Part shown: one piece after another, positions 17,711 through 26,775 of the stretch
Layout: each line of letters begins with the position of its first letter
Position numbering within the stretch: the stretch's first letter is position 1
The notes under the pieces: generated by a model
The model's database searches: none
What the model saw: the letters and a program-made list of their open reading frames with translations, nothing else
Told to the model about the DNA's origin: nothing
From: Firmicutes bacterium UBA2116
GTDB taxonomy: Bacteria > Bacillota > Clostridia > Tissierellales > Sedimentibacteraceae
Assembly (NCBI GenBank): GCA_002331025.1
Contig: DCYG01000044.1
Location: forward strand, 220,266 to 284,265
Length of the DNA stretch: 64,000 bases
Direction: 5' to 3'
Position numbers and translations under genes: made by a program

Positions 17711-18736
17711 ATGAAAAGATTTTATGCAATTTTACCGGGTTTTTGTTTATCTCTGTTAATAGCAATTAGCTCAAGATGGATTGAAGCTCTGTTACCCATT
17801 CCGCTTATCGGAGATTCAGTATTAGCACTTTTTATAGGTATGATTATTAATCAAATAAAAAACCCTGATGAATTAGTTCAAAAAGGCTTGAAATTTACAT
17901 CTAAAAAAGTACTTAAATTTTCTATTATCCTATTGGGCGCAAGTTTAAGCATCGAAACTATTTTACATATTGGGCGCTTGTCATTAACAGTTATGATATT
18001 TACATTACTCACATGCTTCGGATGTGGACATTTTATTGGAAAATGGTTAAATATAAATTGGAAGCTCTCTAATATGATTTCAGCAGGAACAGGCATTTGC
18101 GGCGGTTCAGCTATTGCAGCAATGGCACCCGTAATTAATGCTGAAGATAAGGATATTGCATATGCAATGTCAGCTACCTTCCTTTTTGATATGGCAATGA
18201 TATTATTATTTCCAATAATGGGTAAATTAATGGGTCTAAGCGATATAGCTTATGGACTATGGGCGGGAACTGCGGTAAATGATACATCAAGTGTAGTAGC
18301 TGCAGGTTATGCATTCAGCGAAGCAGCAGGTGATTTTGCTACCATGGTAAAGCTTACTCGTACTCTTTCTATTATACCTACAGTCTTAGTTTTCTCCATA
18401 ATAAATGTCAGGGTTAACATAAAAGAAGAATCAAAAAACGGTATAATTACTGAAAAAAACAAGGTTAAATTAAGTTCACTCTTCCCATGGTTCATATTGA
18501 TGTTTATAGGCATGTCATTTGTAAACAGTATCGGATTAATACCAGCTGGCGTATCTATAAGTATGAAAAGCATCAGTAAATTTCTAATGGTTTCTGCTTT
18601 GGCCGCAATAGGATTAAACACAGATTTTCAGGAAATAAAAAGTTCAGGAATAAACCCGATGATCCACGGGTTCATCATATCCGCATTAGTGGTAATTGTA
18701 GCTATTACTGTTGAATTTTTCATAGGTTTAGTTTAG
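17711..18736 (+). CDS. YeiH/UPF0324 family putative sulfate (sulfite) exporter
   Basis: A 341-residue membrane protein with about ten hydrophobic segments and the family motifs GICGGSAIAAMAPVI (about residues 128-142) and AGTAVNDTSSVVAAGY (about 185-200). UPF0324/YeiH proteins are annotated as putative sulfate exporters; a role in sulfite handling has been suggested for YeiH under YeiE control. Ribosome site AGGAGG precedes the ATG. The divergent LysR gene is the likely regulator. Substrate assignment rests only on family naming. Confidence 0.85.
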   Translation: MKRFYAILPGFCLSLLIAISSRWIEALLPIPLIGDSVLALFIGMIINQIKNPDELVQKGLKFTSKKVLKFSIILLGASLSIETILHIGRLSLTVMIFTLLTCFGCGHFIGKWLNINWKLSNMISAGTGICGGSAIAAMAPVINAEDKDIAYAMSATFLFDMAMILLFPIMGKLMGLSDIAYGLWAGTAVNDTSSVVAAGYAFSEAAGDFATMVKLTRTLSIIPTVLVFSIINVRVNIKEESKNGIITEKNKVKLSSLFPWFILMFIGMSFVNSIGLIPAGVSISMKSISKFLMVSALAAIGLNTDFQEIKSSGINPMIHGFIISALVVIVAITVEFFIGLV

Positions 18737-18756
18737 AAATATTCTCCCAGCATATT

Positions 18757-18796
18757 AAAAACACACATTCTCGTTATCTGCTAAAAGAATGTGTGT
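18757..18796 (-). terminator. Intrinsic terminator downstream of ligD
   Basis: The 11-base arms ACACACATTCT and AGAATGTGTGT pair perfectly around a 14-base loop. On the minus strand they are followed by a short T-run. It ends the Ku-LigD transcript and lies in the convergent gap with the YeiH-type gene. Confidence 0.7.
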
Positions 18797-18843
18797 ATCT
18801 CGCTGTTTACTGCGAACATCCGGTTTATACCTTTTGGTTCAAA

Positions 18844-21249
18844 TTATTTAATCGTTTGACTATTTTGGAAGAAATCTTCCCAAGGATCATCTCTCTCAAT
18901 TCTCAAGAGTGCATCCTTCATACCGATGCCGTCAGGAACAACTGTATGCAGTTCATCCCATGATATGGGCATGGATACCTTTGCACCTTCTCTCGCTCTC
19001 AAGGAATAAGGAGCAATGCTTGTAGCACCCCTGGAATTTCGAATCCAATCGATAAATATTTTGTCTTTACGTTGAGCTTTTCTTATATTACTCGTGTAGC
19101 GATCCGGCCATTTTTGCTCCATAACCTCTGCAACACGCTTTGCAAAATCACGAAATACATCCCAGTCTGCCGCTGGTTTTAAAGGAAGCACAACGTGATA
19201 GCCTTTACCTCCGCTGGTTTTCAGATATGAATTAAGAGATAGTTCATCAAGAATGCCTTTAATATCTTCCGCCCCCTGACGAACCTTAGCCAAATCCATA
19301 CCTTCATCCGGATCTAAGTCAAATACCATCATATCCGGTTTCTCAAGCTGTTCAACAACACTTCCCCAAATATGAAATTCCAGTGTTCCCATTTGTGCTT
19401 CGTATATAAGACCTGCCGCATTCTCAACGTAAAAATAATCTTCTATCGTACCTGTTCCTATACTTCCCGATTCTGAACGCTTCTTATAAAAACAATTTTG
19501 AGATACACCTTTAGGGCAGCGAACAATACTGAGAATTCTATGCCTTACATAAGGAAGCATTCGCTCAGAAATCTTTAGATAGTACCGAGCTACGTCTTCT
19601 TTTGTAATTTCCGGTTCATTGAAAATTATTTTATCGGGGCTTGAAATCTTTACTCCTTCAATAATAAGGTTGTTTGAATTTAATTCAGTCGTCTTTTCTT
19701 CATTTACGGTTGGTTGAAGCATCTCCTCTTCCCTTTCCCTTTTTATTTCCTTCGGATTCTTGTCTGTTCTTAATCCTTTGTAGCTTGCCTGCCTTAACAG
19801 ATTATCCTTCGTCCATTCTGCAAATTTAATTTCAGCAATTAATTCCGGCTCAAGCCACGTAATCTTTTCATTTGATCTGGTGTCAGGCGGAGTTTTAAAA
19901 GGAGGCTCCATCCTCTTTATGCTCTCGAATTTATTTTCAAGCACCGTCATATCATTTTCGCTGATACCGGTACCGGCACGTCCTGCATATACTAAGTCAT
20001 CTCCCTCATAAATTCCCAGCAACAGCGAACTTACACCCCTTGCTCTTTTATCGGAAAGTGTATATCCCCCGATTACAAATTCCTGCCTCTTATCACATTT
20101 AAGCTTAATCCAATCATCATTTCTTGTTCCGCTGTAAACAGAATCGGCTTTTTTACCTACTATACCTTCCATACCCGCTTCACAGGCAGCGGCAAAGCTT
20201 TCCTTCCCATGTCCTCTGACATAACGGCTGTAATGCAAACTGGGAGGAGCTTCTTTCATTATGCTTTCTAGCATTTCTTTTCTTTTAATCAAAGGGTGCT
20301 GCCGCAAATCCACACCATCCAGTGCAAGCAAATCAAATATAATATAAGTCAGGCTTAAAGAATTCTGATTTTTCATATAATTCTGTAAAGCTTGAAAATC
20401 CGTCCTGCCTGATGCATCCGTAATTACCGTCTCTCCGTCAAGAACCATAGACCTTCCGTCAGCCCAATCAATAATTGCGGAACTTATGTCATAAAATTGT
20501 CTTGAATAATCATTGCCATTTCTGGTTACCAGCCTTGCATTATTACCTTCAACAAATGCCATAATCCTGTATCCGTCATATTTTAACTCATAAAGCCAAT
20601 CCTCGCCCTCGGGAATATTCCTGACTAATTTGGCAAGCTGTACATTGGCTTCGCTGAAGGGATTTTTAATATTTCTTTCTTCTTTACCATCTTCTATTTC
20701 TGCCATAGTTCGTCCGGTCCTGACACTTACGGTAAATTCGGATATACCGTCTGTATTTTTGACATGCTCGTCTTTTTCCTTCAGAAAAAGCCAGTTATCA
20801 TTTTTTTCGACCGCTTTTGTTTTTAACCTGATTAAAGCCCACTTTCCCTTGAGTCGCCTTCCTTTCAGAACGAATTTCAGCATGCCTTCATTGAGCCCTT
20901 CATCCACATCAACATATGGCTCCCAATATCCTTCATCCCATATCATGACAACTCCGCCGCCATATTCGCCCTTAGGTATAGTGCCTTCAAAATTTCTGTA
21001 TTCCAACGGATGATCCTCAACCTGTATTGCCAGCCTCTTGTCACGAGTATTATACGAAGGTCCTTTGGGTACAGCCCAGCTAAGAAGGGACCCGTTCCAT
21101 TCCAGCCGCAAATCATAGTGCTTACTGCGCGCCAAGTGATGTTGTATCACAAACCGGAGACCTTCTTCGGAATTTTCTGTTTTTCCTTCCGGCTCCAAGG
21201 TTCTTTCAAAATTCCTTTTTTGATTATATTCATTAAGAAATTCTTTCAT
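18844..21249 (-). CDS. ligD: ATP-dependent DNA ligase D (PE-Lig-Pol)
   Basis: An 801-residue multifunctional NHEJ enzyme. The N-terminal phosphoesterase domain (about 30-165) shows QHHLARSKHYDLRLE with the metal-binding His and Asp residues. The ligase domain (about 205-500) has the nucleotidyl Lys223 in ELKYDGYR plus the OB region. The polymerase/primase domain (about 545-795) has RCPKGVSQNCFYKK, FDLDPDEGMD and SGGKGYHVVLPL. Order PE-Lig-Pol is the Pseudomonas-type arrangement. It starts 4 bases after the Ku stop, so the two are one operon for double-strand break end-joining. All catalytic motifs look intact. Confidence 0.95.
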   Translation of the reverse strand: MKEFLNEYNQKRNFERTLEPEGKTENSEEGLRFVIQHHLARSKHYDLRLEWNGSLLSWAVPKGPSYNTRDKRLAIQVEDHPLEYRNFEGTIPKGEYGGGVVMIWDEGYWEPYVDVDEGLNEGMLKFVLKGRRLKGKWALIRLKTKAVEKNDNWLFLKEKDEHVKNTDGISEFTVSVRTGRTMAEIEDGKEERNIKNPFSEANVQLAKLVRNIPEGEDWLYELKYDGYRIMAFVEGNNARLVTRNGNDYSRQFYDISSAIIDWADGRSMVLDGETVITDASGRTDFQALQNYMKNQNSLSLTYIIFDLLALDGVDLRQHPLIKRKEMLESIMKEAPPSLHYSRYVRGHGKESFAAACEAGMEGIVGKKADSVYSGTRNDDWIKLKCDKRQEFVIGGYTLSDKRARGVSSLLLGIYEGDDLVYAGRAGTGISENDMTVLENKFESIKRMEPPFKTPPDTRSNEKITWLEPELIAEIKFAEWTKDNLLRQASYKGLRTDKNPKEIKREREEEMLQPTVNEEKTTELNSNNLIIEGVKISSPDKIIFNEPEITKEDVARYYLKISERMLPYVRHRILSIVRCPKGVSQNCFYKKRSESGSIGTGTIEDYFYVENAAGLIYEAQMGTLEFHIWGSVVEQLEKPDMMVFDLDPDEGMDLAKVRQGAEDIKGILDELSLNSYLKTSGGKGYHVVLPLKPAADWDVFRDFAKRVAEVMEQKWPDRYTSNIRKAQRKDKIFIDWIRNSRGATSIAPYSLRAREGAKVSMPISWDELHTVVPDGIGMKDALLRIERDDPWEDFFQNSQTIK

Positions 21250-21253
21250 AAAA

Positions 21254-22027
21254 TTATGCCGATTCCTTGTCTTTTTTTGCTTTCTCCACGCTTGCCTTCA
21301 ATGCATCCATAAGGTCGATTACCTTGCCTGTATTATCATTTTCCGCAGCAACAACTTCTTTCCCTGAAATTTTTGCCTCAATCAATTCACGCAGCCGTGC
21401 CTGATACTCATCCTTATACTTAGAAGGGTCAAAGGGCGTATCCATTGAATTAATCAGAACCTTCGCCATATTAAGCTCCTGTTCCGATACCTCGAATTTT
21501 GTGTACGGCTTTTGCAGCTCTTTAATTTCATCCGCATAAAACATTGTGGAAATAAGTATGCCTTCCTGCCGGGGAATAATGGCCATAAGTGTGTCCTTTG
21601 TACCCATGACGGTCCTTCCTATGGCTATCTTCTGTTCAGCCATAAGTGCAGAGCGTAAAAGTTCAAATGCTTTTTCACCCCCGGGTTCGGGAGCAGCCTG
21701 ATAGGTTTTTTCATAATACACCGGAGAAATTTGATCTAATTGCGCGAAGTGTAATATGTGAATGGATTTTTCTTTTTCTGTCTTGACTTTTTCTATCTCT
21801 TCATCTGTGATAACGACGTACTTGTCCTTATCATATTCGTATCCTTTTACTATATCTTTAGATGTTATTTCCTTACCGCAATGTCCGCAGGTTTTCTTGT
21901 ACTTTATTCTACTGTTATCTTCTTTGTGTAATTGATTAAAATGGATATCATTGTCCTGAGTGGCCGTATACATTGCAATTGGAATTGCCACCATCCCGAA
22001 AGTTATTACTGATTTACGTGATATCAT
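21254..22027 (-). CDS. ku: Ku DNA end-binding protein
   Basis: A 257-residue bacterial Ku homodimer subunit that binds broken DNA ends and recruits LigD. The start MISRKSVITFGMVAIPIAMYT is the family N-terminus; the ATG at 22027 has a GGTGA ribosome site, while an upstream ATG (22078) would add 17 atypical residues. Characteristic segments are HFNQLHKEDNSRIKYKK, a CGHCG pair, IAIGRTVMGTKDTLMAI and the helical Lys/Asp-rich C-terminus. It is followed immediately by ligD. No GerR, sporulation or sigma-G type promoter was recognised upstream. Confidence 0.95.
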   Translation of the reverse strand: MISRKSVITFGMVAIPIAMYTATQDNDIHFNQLHKEDNSRIKYKKTCGHCGKEITSKDIVKGYEYDKDKYVVITDEEIEKVKTEKEKSIHILHFAQLDQISPVYYEKTYQAAPEPGGEKAFELLRSALMAEQKIAIGRTVMGTKDTLMAIIPRQEGILISTMFYADEIKELQKPYTKFEVSEQELNMAKVLINSMDTPFDPSKYKDEYQARLRELIEAKISGKEVVAAENDNTGKVIDLMDALKASVEKAKKDKESA

Positions 22028-22096
22028 ATTGTCACCTCCGGGAATATTGTTTCCAAATATGCTGTAAGTATTCTGCAAATATACATATATACAAAT

Positions 22097-22149
22097 GTAG
22101 AAGAACCTTACGGTTCTTCCAGATTTATGACAAAGTCATCAAGATGGTA
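22097..22149. repeat. Hairpin/direct repeat flanking the REP-like element
   Basis: The stretch at 22097-22120 contains AGAAGAACCTTA then GGTTCTTC, a small hairpin. It is repeated with one change on the other side of the element at 22269-22287 (AGAAGAACCTTAT). This looks either like a long target-site duplication or like a copied terminator. The rest, up to 22149, shows no gene. Confidence 0.4.
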
Positions 22150-22268
22150 GGCTGTTGAAAAAGGTCATCCTGCAAGGCGTCGCAAGACGGGCAACCGGAG
22201 CGTATTCAGACATACGTGAGGATTGACCGGCGCAGCGACAACGACGCAGGTGGGCTTTTTCAGCAGCC
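22150..22268. repeat. REP/MITE-like intergenic repeat, copy 1
   Basis: About 119 bases. The ends are inverted (GGCTGTTGAAAAAG against CTTTTTCAGCAGCC, one mismatch). The core (AGCGTATTCAGACATACGTG) and its neighbours CATCCTGCAAGGCG, GGCAACCG and GAGGATTGACCGG recur at 42740-42852. The core itself is a hairpin (CGTAT/ATACG). It is much more GC-rich than its surroundings and encodes no protein. Confidence 0.8.
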
Positions 22269-22284
22269 TAGAAGAACCTTATGG

Positions 22285-23160
22285 TTATGGTTCTTCTACA
22301 TTAATGTCTATAAATCTGTTACCCCTGCCCCAGACCGATACAATCGGTATGACCTTTACGAATGCCGCTTTGTCTATTTCTTTAATACACTTTTGTATCA
22401 TTATTGACTGACTGGGCGAACAAACCGTTTCTATCTGAACCTTTTCAACGTTTGTGTACCCACCTTTTACCTTAAAAAGAGTTACCCCTCTTCCTAATTT
22501 ATGCATTACAAATTTACTGATATCTTCGTACTTGGAGCTGATTATTTCAAGCTTGTACAATTTTGTGCCAAAACCGAACATTACATAGTCGCAAACCTTT
22601 GTTACCATCATCTGACTGATTACAGAATAAAGGGCTATATTTCTTCCGAATACAAATGCAGAAATAATTATTACGACACCATCCAGCATCAGCATAATAT
22701 AGCTTACATTTATTGAAGGAAACAGCTTCTTGTTTAAAATTCTTGCTATAGTATCAGTTCCTCCGAATGAAAATCCTTTTCTGAGTATCATTCCCACACC
22801 TATACCATAAAAACAAGAAAAGTATATTGATGCAAGGAGTAAATCATTTTCTACAAACTTAAATTCAATGTTTTGCATCACCAATAAGACGGTGGGATAC
22901 ATAATTGAAAGAAATATTATCTTTACAATTTCCTTTTTACCCATGAGCAGATAGGTAACAATTAAAATTATAAATGTAATAAAGTAGTAAATATATGAAT
23001 AATTAATATTCATATATTTCTCCAAAATAATTGCTAAACCGGTTATACCGCTTGTTATTAATCCGTTCGGCTTCAGTATGTAATTAACGGAAAATGCTGT
23101 AATTACGCATCCTGTGATTAAATAAACCATGTTGTAAAATAACTTCTTTATATTTTCCAT
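22285..23160 (-). CDS. YitT family membrane protein (DUF161 + DUF2179)
   Basis: About 291 residues. The first ~190 residues carry five to six hydrophobic segments with the family motifs GLITSGITGLAIIL and GKGFSFGGTDTIARIL-like LRKGFSFGGTDTIARI. The last ~80 residues are the cytoplasmic DUF2179 domain (ISKFVMHKLGRGVTLFKVKGG, then VKVIPIVSVWGRG). The start at 23160 is chosen because AGGAGAGT directly precedes it. Function of YitT proteins is unproven. Its stop codon lies in the copy of a hairpin repeat that flanks the REP-like element. Confidence 0.88.
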   Translation of the reverse strand: MENIKKLFYNMVYLITGCVITAFSVNYILKPNGLITSGITGLAIILEKYMNINYSYIYYFITFIILIVTYLLMGKKEIVKIIFLSIMYPTVLLVMQNIEFKFVENDLLLASIYFSCFYGIGVGMILRKGFSFGGTDTIARILNKKLFPSINVSYIMLMLDGVVIIISAFVFGRNIALYSVISQMMVTKVCDYVMFGFGTKLYKLEIISSKYEDISKFVMHKLGRGVTLFKVKGGYTNVEKVQIETVCSPSQSIMIQKCIKEIDKAAFVKVIPIVSVWGRGNRFIDINVEEP

Positions 23161-23191
23161 ACTCTCCTCATACAATATCAGTTTGTTCGAT

Positions 23192-23899
23192 TTATTCTAT
23201 AATCACTTCTCTACTGTTAATATCAAGAATTGAAGCTTTGCATGCTCCGCCTAAATTGTCCTGAACTATTTTTGCTAAATCCTGCAGTGCGCTTTCAAAT
23301 TCTTCCGTTCTCTTTTCATCAACCGATTCAATGCACAAAAATGCATTTTTCGTATTTTCCGTAAGCATCGTCCTTACAGACTCACGCCAGTTCCAACACC
23401 TGCATATTGCTCCCTGATTATCCTTATATACTATTTCACCTTCATAGGGCGGCTCACTTTTATCGCTTCCCAATGTAATAAAGCCTTCATCTCCCACTGC
23501 TTTTGTTAATCTTATATCACCGGCAAATGTATCAATATCCTCACCACCACAAGGCAATGCATATCTTAATGAAACAGAGTTATAAATATCAACTAAGGGG
23601 TTAATACTTCCCAGATGGTTTCCATTATGAATTCTCTTCAGCAATGATTCAATAGACGATCTTGCTCCTTTCTTCGTTTTAAATTTTTGAAAGGCTTCTC
23701 TCCATACTTTTACAACCTCGTTGCTGCTGAATTCTTCATTTTTTATATATTTTAAAGCATCCTTTTCCGAATTCAAAATCATATCCGCATATTTATCTTC
23801 ATTCTTGATCAAATTATCTATGCCATGACAAACAACCACACCAAGTTTCGCATCAGGAAATACGCTCCAAAAATCATCTTCTATTATAAATTTTTTCAT
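23192..23899 (-). CDS. B3/B4 domain protein (PheRS beta-like tRNA-binding domain)
   Basis: A 235-residue stand-alone B3/B4 domain, homologous to the editing/tRNA-binding domain of phenylalanyl-tRNA synthetase beta. Segments that support this are INPLVDIYNSVSLRYALPCGG, split as NPLVDIYN and SLRYALPCGGEDIDTF, and GEIVYKDNQGAICRCWNWRES. Free-standing members are thought to act on misacylated tRNAs or free amino acids, but that is not established. GGAGG precedes the ATG. It lies 31 bases upstream of the YitT gene and could be co-transcribed with it. Confidence 0.8.
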   Translation of the reverse strand: MKKFIIEDDFWSVFPDAKLGVVVCHGIDNLIKNEDKYADMILNSEKDALKYIKNEEFSSNEVVKVWREAFQKFKTKKGARSSIESLLKRIHNGNHLGSINPLVDIYNSVSLRYALPCGGEDIDTFAGDIRLTKAVGDEGFITLGSDKSEPPYEGEIVYKDNQGAICRCWNWRESVRTMLTENTKNAFLCIESVDEKRTEEFESALQDLAKIVQDNLGGACKASILDINSREVIIE

Positions 23900-24044
23900 T
23901 TGAACACCTCCATAGTAAATTTAATTTGTACACTTAATTATATTATTTTAAAACCAAAATACAAACCTTATTTTATTAATTCCATCAAAAAAGTTTAAGC
24001 CCAATGGAATGTCCATTGAGCTAAAATTTCGGGTTGACTATTTT

Positions 24045-24518
24045 TTATATTTTTTCACTAATACCATCAAGCCATTTTCTGACTTCTTCCGGGTCTGCAA
24101 TGCCGTTCACGGCAATACCGGGTATGATTATGGAGTCTGGACACTCTTTGGCAATATCATTTTCAATTTGTCCAAACCCTCCGCCTCCGTGAGTGCAAAA
24201 CGGAATAATGGTTTTGCCCGCCAAATCATGCTGTCTGATAAAGCTCATAACGGGCGGAGCTAATGTTTTAAACCAATTGGGTGTACCTATAAATATTGTC
24301 TGATAATCATCTACAGGTTCATTTCCGGAAATCAACTTGGGGCAAAACCCTCGTTCAATTTGATTCCTTACTTCCTTTACCGCTGTATTGTAATCAAAGG
24401 AATAGTTATTGTCAGGCATTAATTCCCTTATATCACCATCTATCTGAGCTGCAATTTCAAATGCTAAGTTCATTGTATTCTGAAAAAGCGAATAATAAAC
24501 TACCAATGCTTTTTTCAT
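24045..24518 (-). CDS. Flavodoxin family protein
   Basis: A 157-residue flavodoxin-like protein. The FMN phosphate loop is near the N-terminus (VVYYSLFQNTMNLA), followed by IFIGTPNWFKTLAPPVMSF, CTHGGGGFGQIENDIAKECP and a short C-terminal helix. The length is that of a short-chain flavodoxin or flavodoxin-type reductase domain. It is flanked by unrelated genes and likely transcribed alone. It probably carries low-potential electrons or acts as an NAD(P)H-dependent flavoprotein; the partner cannot be inferred. Confidence 0.85.
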   Translation of the reverse strand: MKKALVVYYSLFQNTMNLAFEIAAQIDGDIRELMPDNNYSFDYNTAVKEVRNQIERGFCPKLISGNEPVDDYQTIFIGTPNWFKTLAPPVMSFIRQHDLAGKTIIPFCTHGGGGFGQIENDIAKECPDSIIIPGIAVNGIADPEEVRKWLDGISEKI

Positions 24519-24624
24519 ATGTTATATTTCCTTTCTTAAAAGCCTACATATATAATACTTCATGACCATATGTCTTAGTCAAGCATAAATAATAAAAAAG
24601 TGACTGTCTTAGAAATAGACCCTT

Positions 24625-25266
24625 TCAAATTGTATCCAGTATCTTCCGGATTACGCCTTTTTGCAGTACCTTATTATGTCCGGAAATACAAATGTCAAAA
24701 TCCATTTTCTCGTATTTCTCCATTGTACTTATATATACGTCTTTTTCACAACTGATGCTTGGGACAACCTCTTCCATGTCGTCGCCAATACTGTCCCCAA
24801 GTACAAGCACTCCATCCTCTTCGTCCATAATACTTATTGAATCAACGGTGTGACCGGGAGTATGGAATATCCTGATCTTATCCTCGGGGAAGTATAGTTC
24901 ATTCTGAAAAACTAAATTCGGAAGGCACATCTCGACTATTCCACGGCTGTATCGGCTGCTTCTGTACATCATCCCATACCACTCTCTCAAAATCATATCT
25001 CTGCACAATACATGAGACACAATTATGCAATCCTCAAAGGAGCAGTTTCCCCATATATGATCCCAGTGATAATGTGTATTTATAACAATAGTCTTCCTGT
25101 TGTCATTTTTTATATGCTCCCTAACATTTTTAACATTCTGGGGACCCAGACCCGTATCAATCAAATAATTGTTTTTTCTTCCCTTTATTAAATAAAAGTT
25201 TAAATCCCACTCCAATTCATCATACGTAAATAAAGTACCTCTGCTTTTTATTTCTTGAATTTTCAT
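24625..25266 (-). CDS. Metallo-beta-lactamase fold hydrolase
   Basis: A 213-residue MBL-fold protein. The metal-binding motif is HYHWDH (His65, His67, Asp69, His70); further ligands are His in FHTPGHTVDS, Asp in VLGDSIGDD and His in CISGHNKVL. All positions of a dinuclear site are present. The family includes glyoxalase II-like thioester hydrolases and many uncharacterised enzymes; the substrate is unknown. GGAGG precedes the ATG. Confidence 0.88.
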   Translation of the reverse strand: MKIQEIKSRGTLFTYDELEWDLNFYLIKGRKNNYLIDTGLGPQNVKNVREHIKNDNRKTIVINTHYHWDHIWGNCSFEDCIIVSHVLCRDMILREWYGMMYRSSRYSRGIVEMCLPNLVFQNELYFPEDKIRIFHTPGHTVDSISIMDEEDGVLVLGDSIGDDMEEVVPSISCEKDVYISTMEKYEKMDFDICISGHNKVLQKGVIRKILDTI

Positions 25267-25368
25267 TATCTCCTCCTTACCGAAATAACTTGTTTATTTA
25301 ATCCGAATATTTATTTTGTACAGGTTTTATTATGTCATTATGTCGTCCGGCATGCGGTATATAAGGAA

Positions 25369-26775
25369 TCATCTCTTAGGGATTGTAATAATAAATGTAC
25401 ATCCCTCATTTAAATCCGTTTGTATATCAATATTGCCGCCATGCTGCTTAATAATTTTGTATGCTATCGAAAGTCCCAGACCGGTTCCCCCTGTCAGAGA
25501 ATTACGTGAATCATCTACTCTCACAAACGGCTTGAAAATATTATTTGCAATGTCGGAAGGAATTCCGATGCCGTCATCCTTAAATATAATTACTACATTG
25601 TTCCGCTCTTCACATAAGCTTACAGTCAAGGTTGTTCCTTCGTGATTGTATCTGATTAAATTATCTGTCAGATTATATAGCACACGGTTCATCTGAACGG
25701 TATCTAACATAACGTATACAGCGTCTTCGGGTATGTTGAATTTATAATCAAAGTTCGCCTGCTCTAACATAGGCAGCAGATCGCCGCAAGCCTGCCTTAA
25801 ATATTCACATATGTCTGTTTTAAGAAGCTTAATTGAATAATCGGCACTTTCTAATTTGGCAAATTCGAACAAATCATTTAACAAATCCCCTGCTCTTCTG
25901 CTGTTTTTTAAAATAATCTTAAGATAGTCACGTAAGCTCTTGTCTGATTCATCTGTTTTTTGCAAACAAAGCTCCGTATATCCGACAACGCTTGCCAAAG
26001 GATTTTTTAAATCATGAGAAATATCCATTATCATTCTTTTTCTTTCGAGCTCCGTCTGTTCTCTCAATGATATTTCCGTCTCAATTTTTTGTGCCATATC
26101 ATTAAAGGTATCCTGCAAATCCGCAAACTCATTTTTTAAATTCAAATTAACCCTTGCCGAATAATCGCCCTCTCTTAACCGTTTAGTTCCAGTCAGCAGC
26201 ATTTTTAACGGTTTAGTAATACTGACGGATGAAATTCTCGAAAAAACAACTGCGAATAATCCCAACATGAGTAAATATAAAACAATTATTGCAGCAAATA
26301 CTAGGGATACATTTTTAACATCCTTAGGTACGGCTTCTCTATTGTAAACAAAGGATATGTCCAGTCGTATAGATGTAGGAAAGGTTACTATCAGCCAAAA
26401 CCTGCCTTGCGGATTGTACAGTATATCATAGCTGTACTGATGTCCCTTTTCTTTGCTTCTGATAAGGAATTGAGTGAATTCGCTTACAGTAAGTCTTTCA
26501 GTACCAATGGTATCTAATCCCTCAGAGTATACTACCTCATACCGATCATTGATTACCTGAATGCCCCCTCCGTTTCGAACAACGGGTTCCGCATCAATAT
26601 CTGTATAATCATCCTTCATCAGCAGGCTTGCAGGATATATATTTTTTACAAGTGTTTTTGAAATGATGTCATTGGCAAATCCGGAAAGTAAATATACAAG
26701 CACGGCAGCTAAAATTGACAGGCAGAAAATTATAAGATAATTCCTGAAAAATTGATTGGAAATCTTACCTTTCAT
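25369..26775 (-). CDS. Sensor histidine kinase
   Basis: About 468 residues. A first membrane segment (about 15-33), an extracytoplasmic sensor of about 125 residues, a second segment (about 156-180), a HAMP domain, then HisKA with the phospho-acceptor His254 in MDISHDLKNPLASVVGY. The ATPase domain has an N box (YNLTDNLIRYN), DDGIGIP and GGTGLGLSIAYKI. The gene overlaps its response regulator by 11 bases, so they are a pair. An ATG is preferred over the GTG three codons earlier. The stimulus is unknown. Confidence 0.93.
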   Translation of the reverse strand: MKGKISNQFFRNYLIIFCLSILAAVLVYLLSGFANDIISKTLVKNIYPASLLMKDDYTDIDAEPVVRNGGGIQVINDRYEVVYSEGLDTIGTERLTVSEFTQFLIRSKEKGHQYSYDILYNPQGRFWLIVTFPTSIRLDISFVYNREAVPKDVKNVSLVFAAIIVLYLLMLGLFAVVFSRISSVSITKPLKMLLTGTKRLREGDYSARVNLNLKNEFADLQDTFNDMAQKIETEISLREQTELERKRMIMDISHDLKNPLASVVGYTELCLQKTDESDKSLRDYLKIILKNSRRAGDLLNDLFEFAKLESADYSIKLLKTDICEYLRQACGDLLPMLEQANFDYKFNIPEDAVYVMLDTVQMNRVLYNLTDNLIRYNHEGTTLTVSLCEERNNVVIIFKDDGIGIPSDIANNIFKPFVRVDDSRNSLTGGTGLGLSIAYKIIKQHGGNIDIQTDLNEGCTFIITIPKR

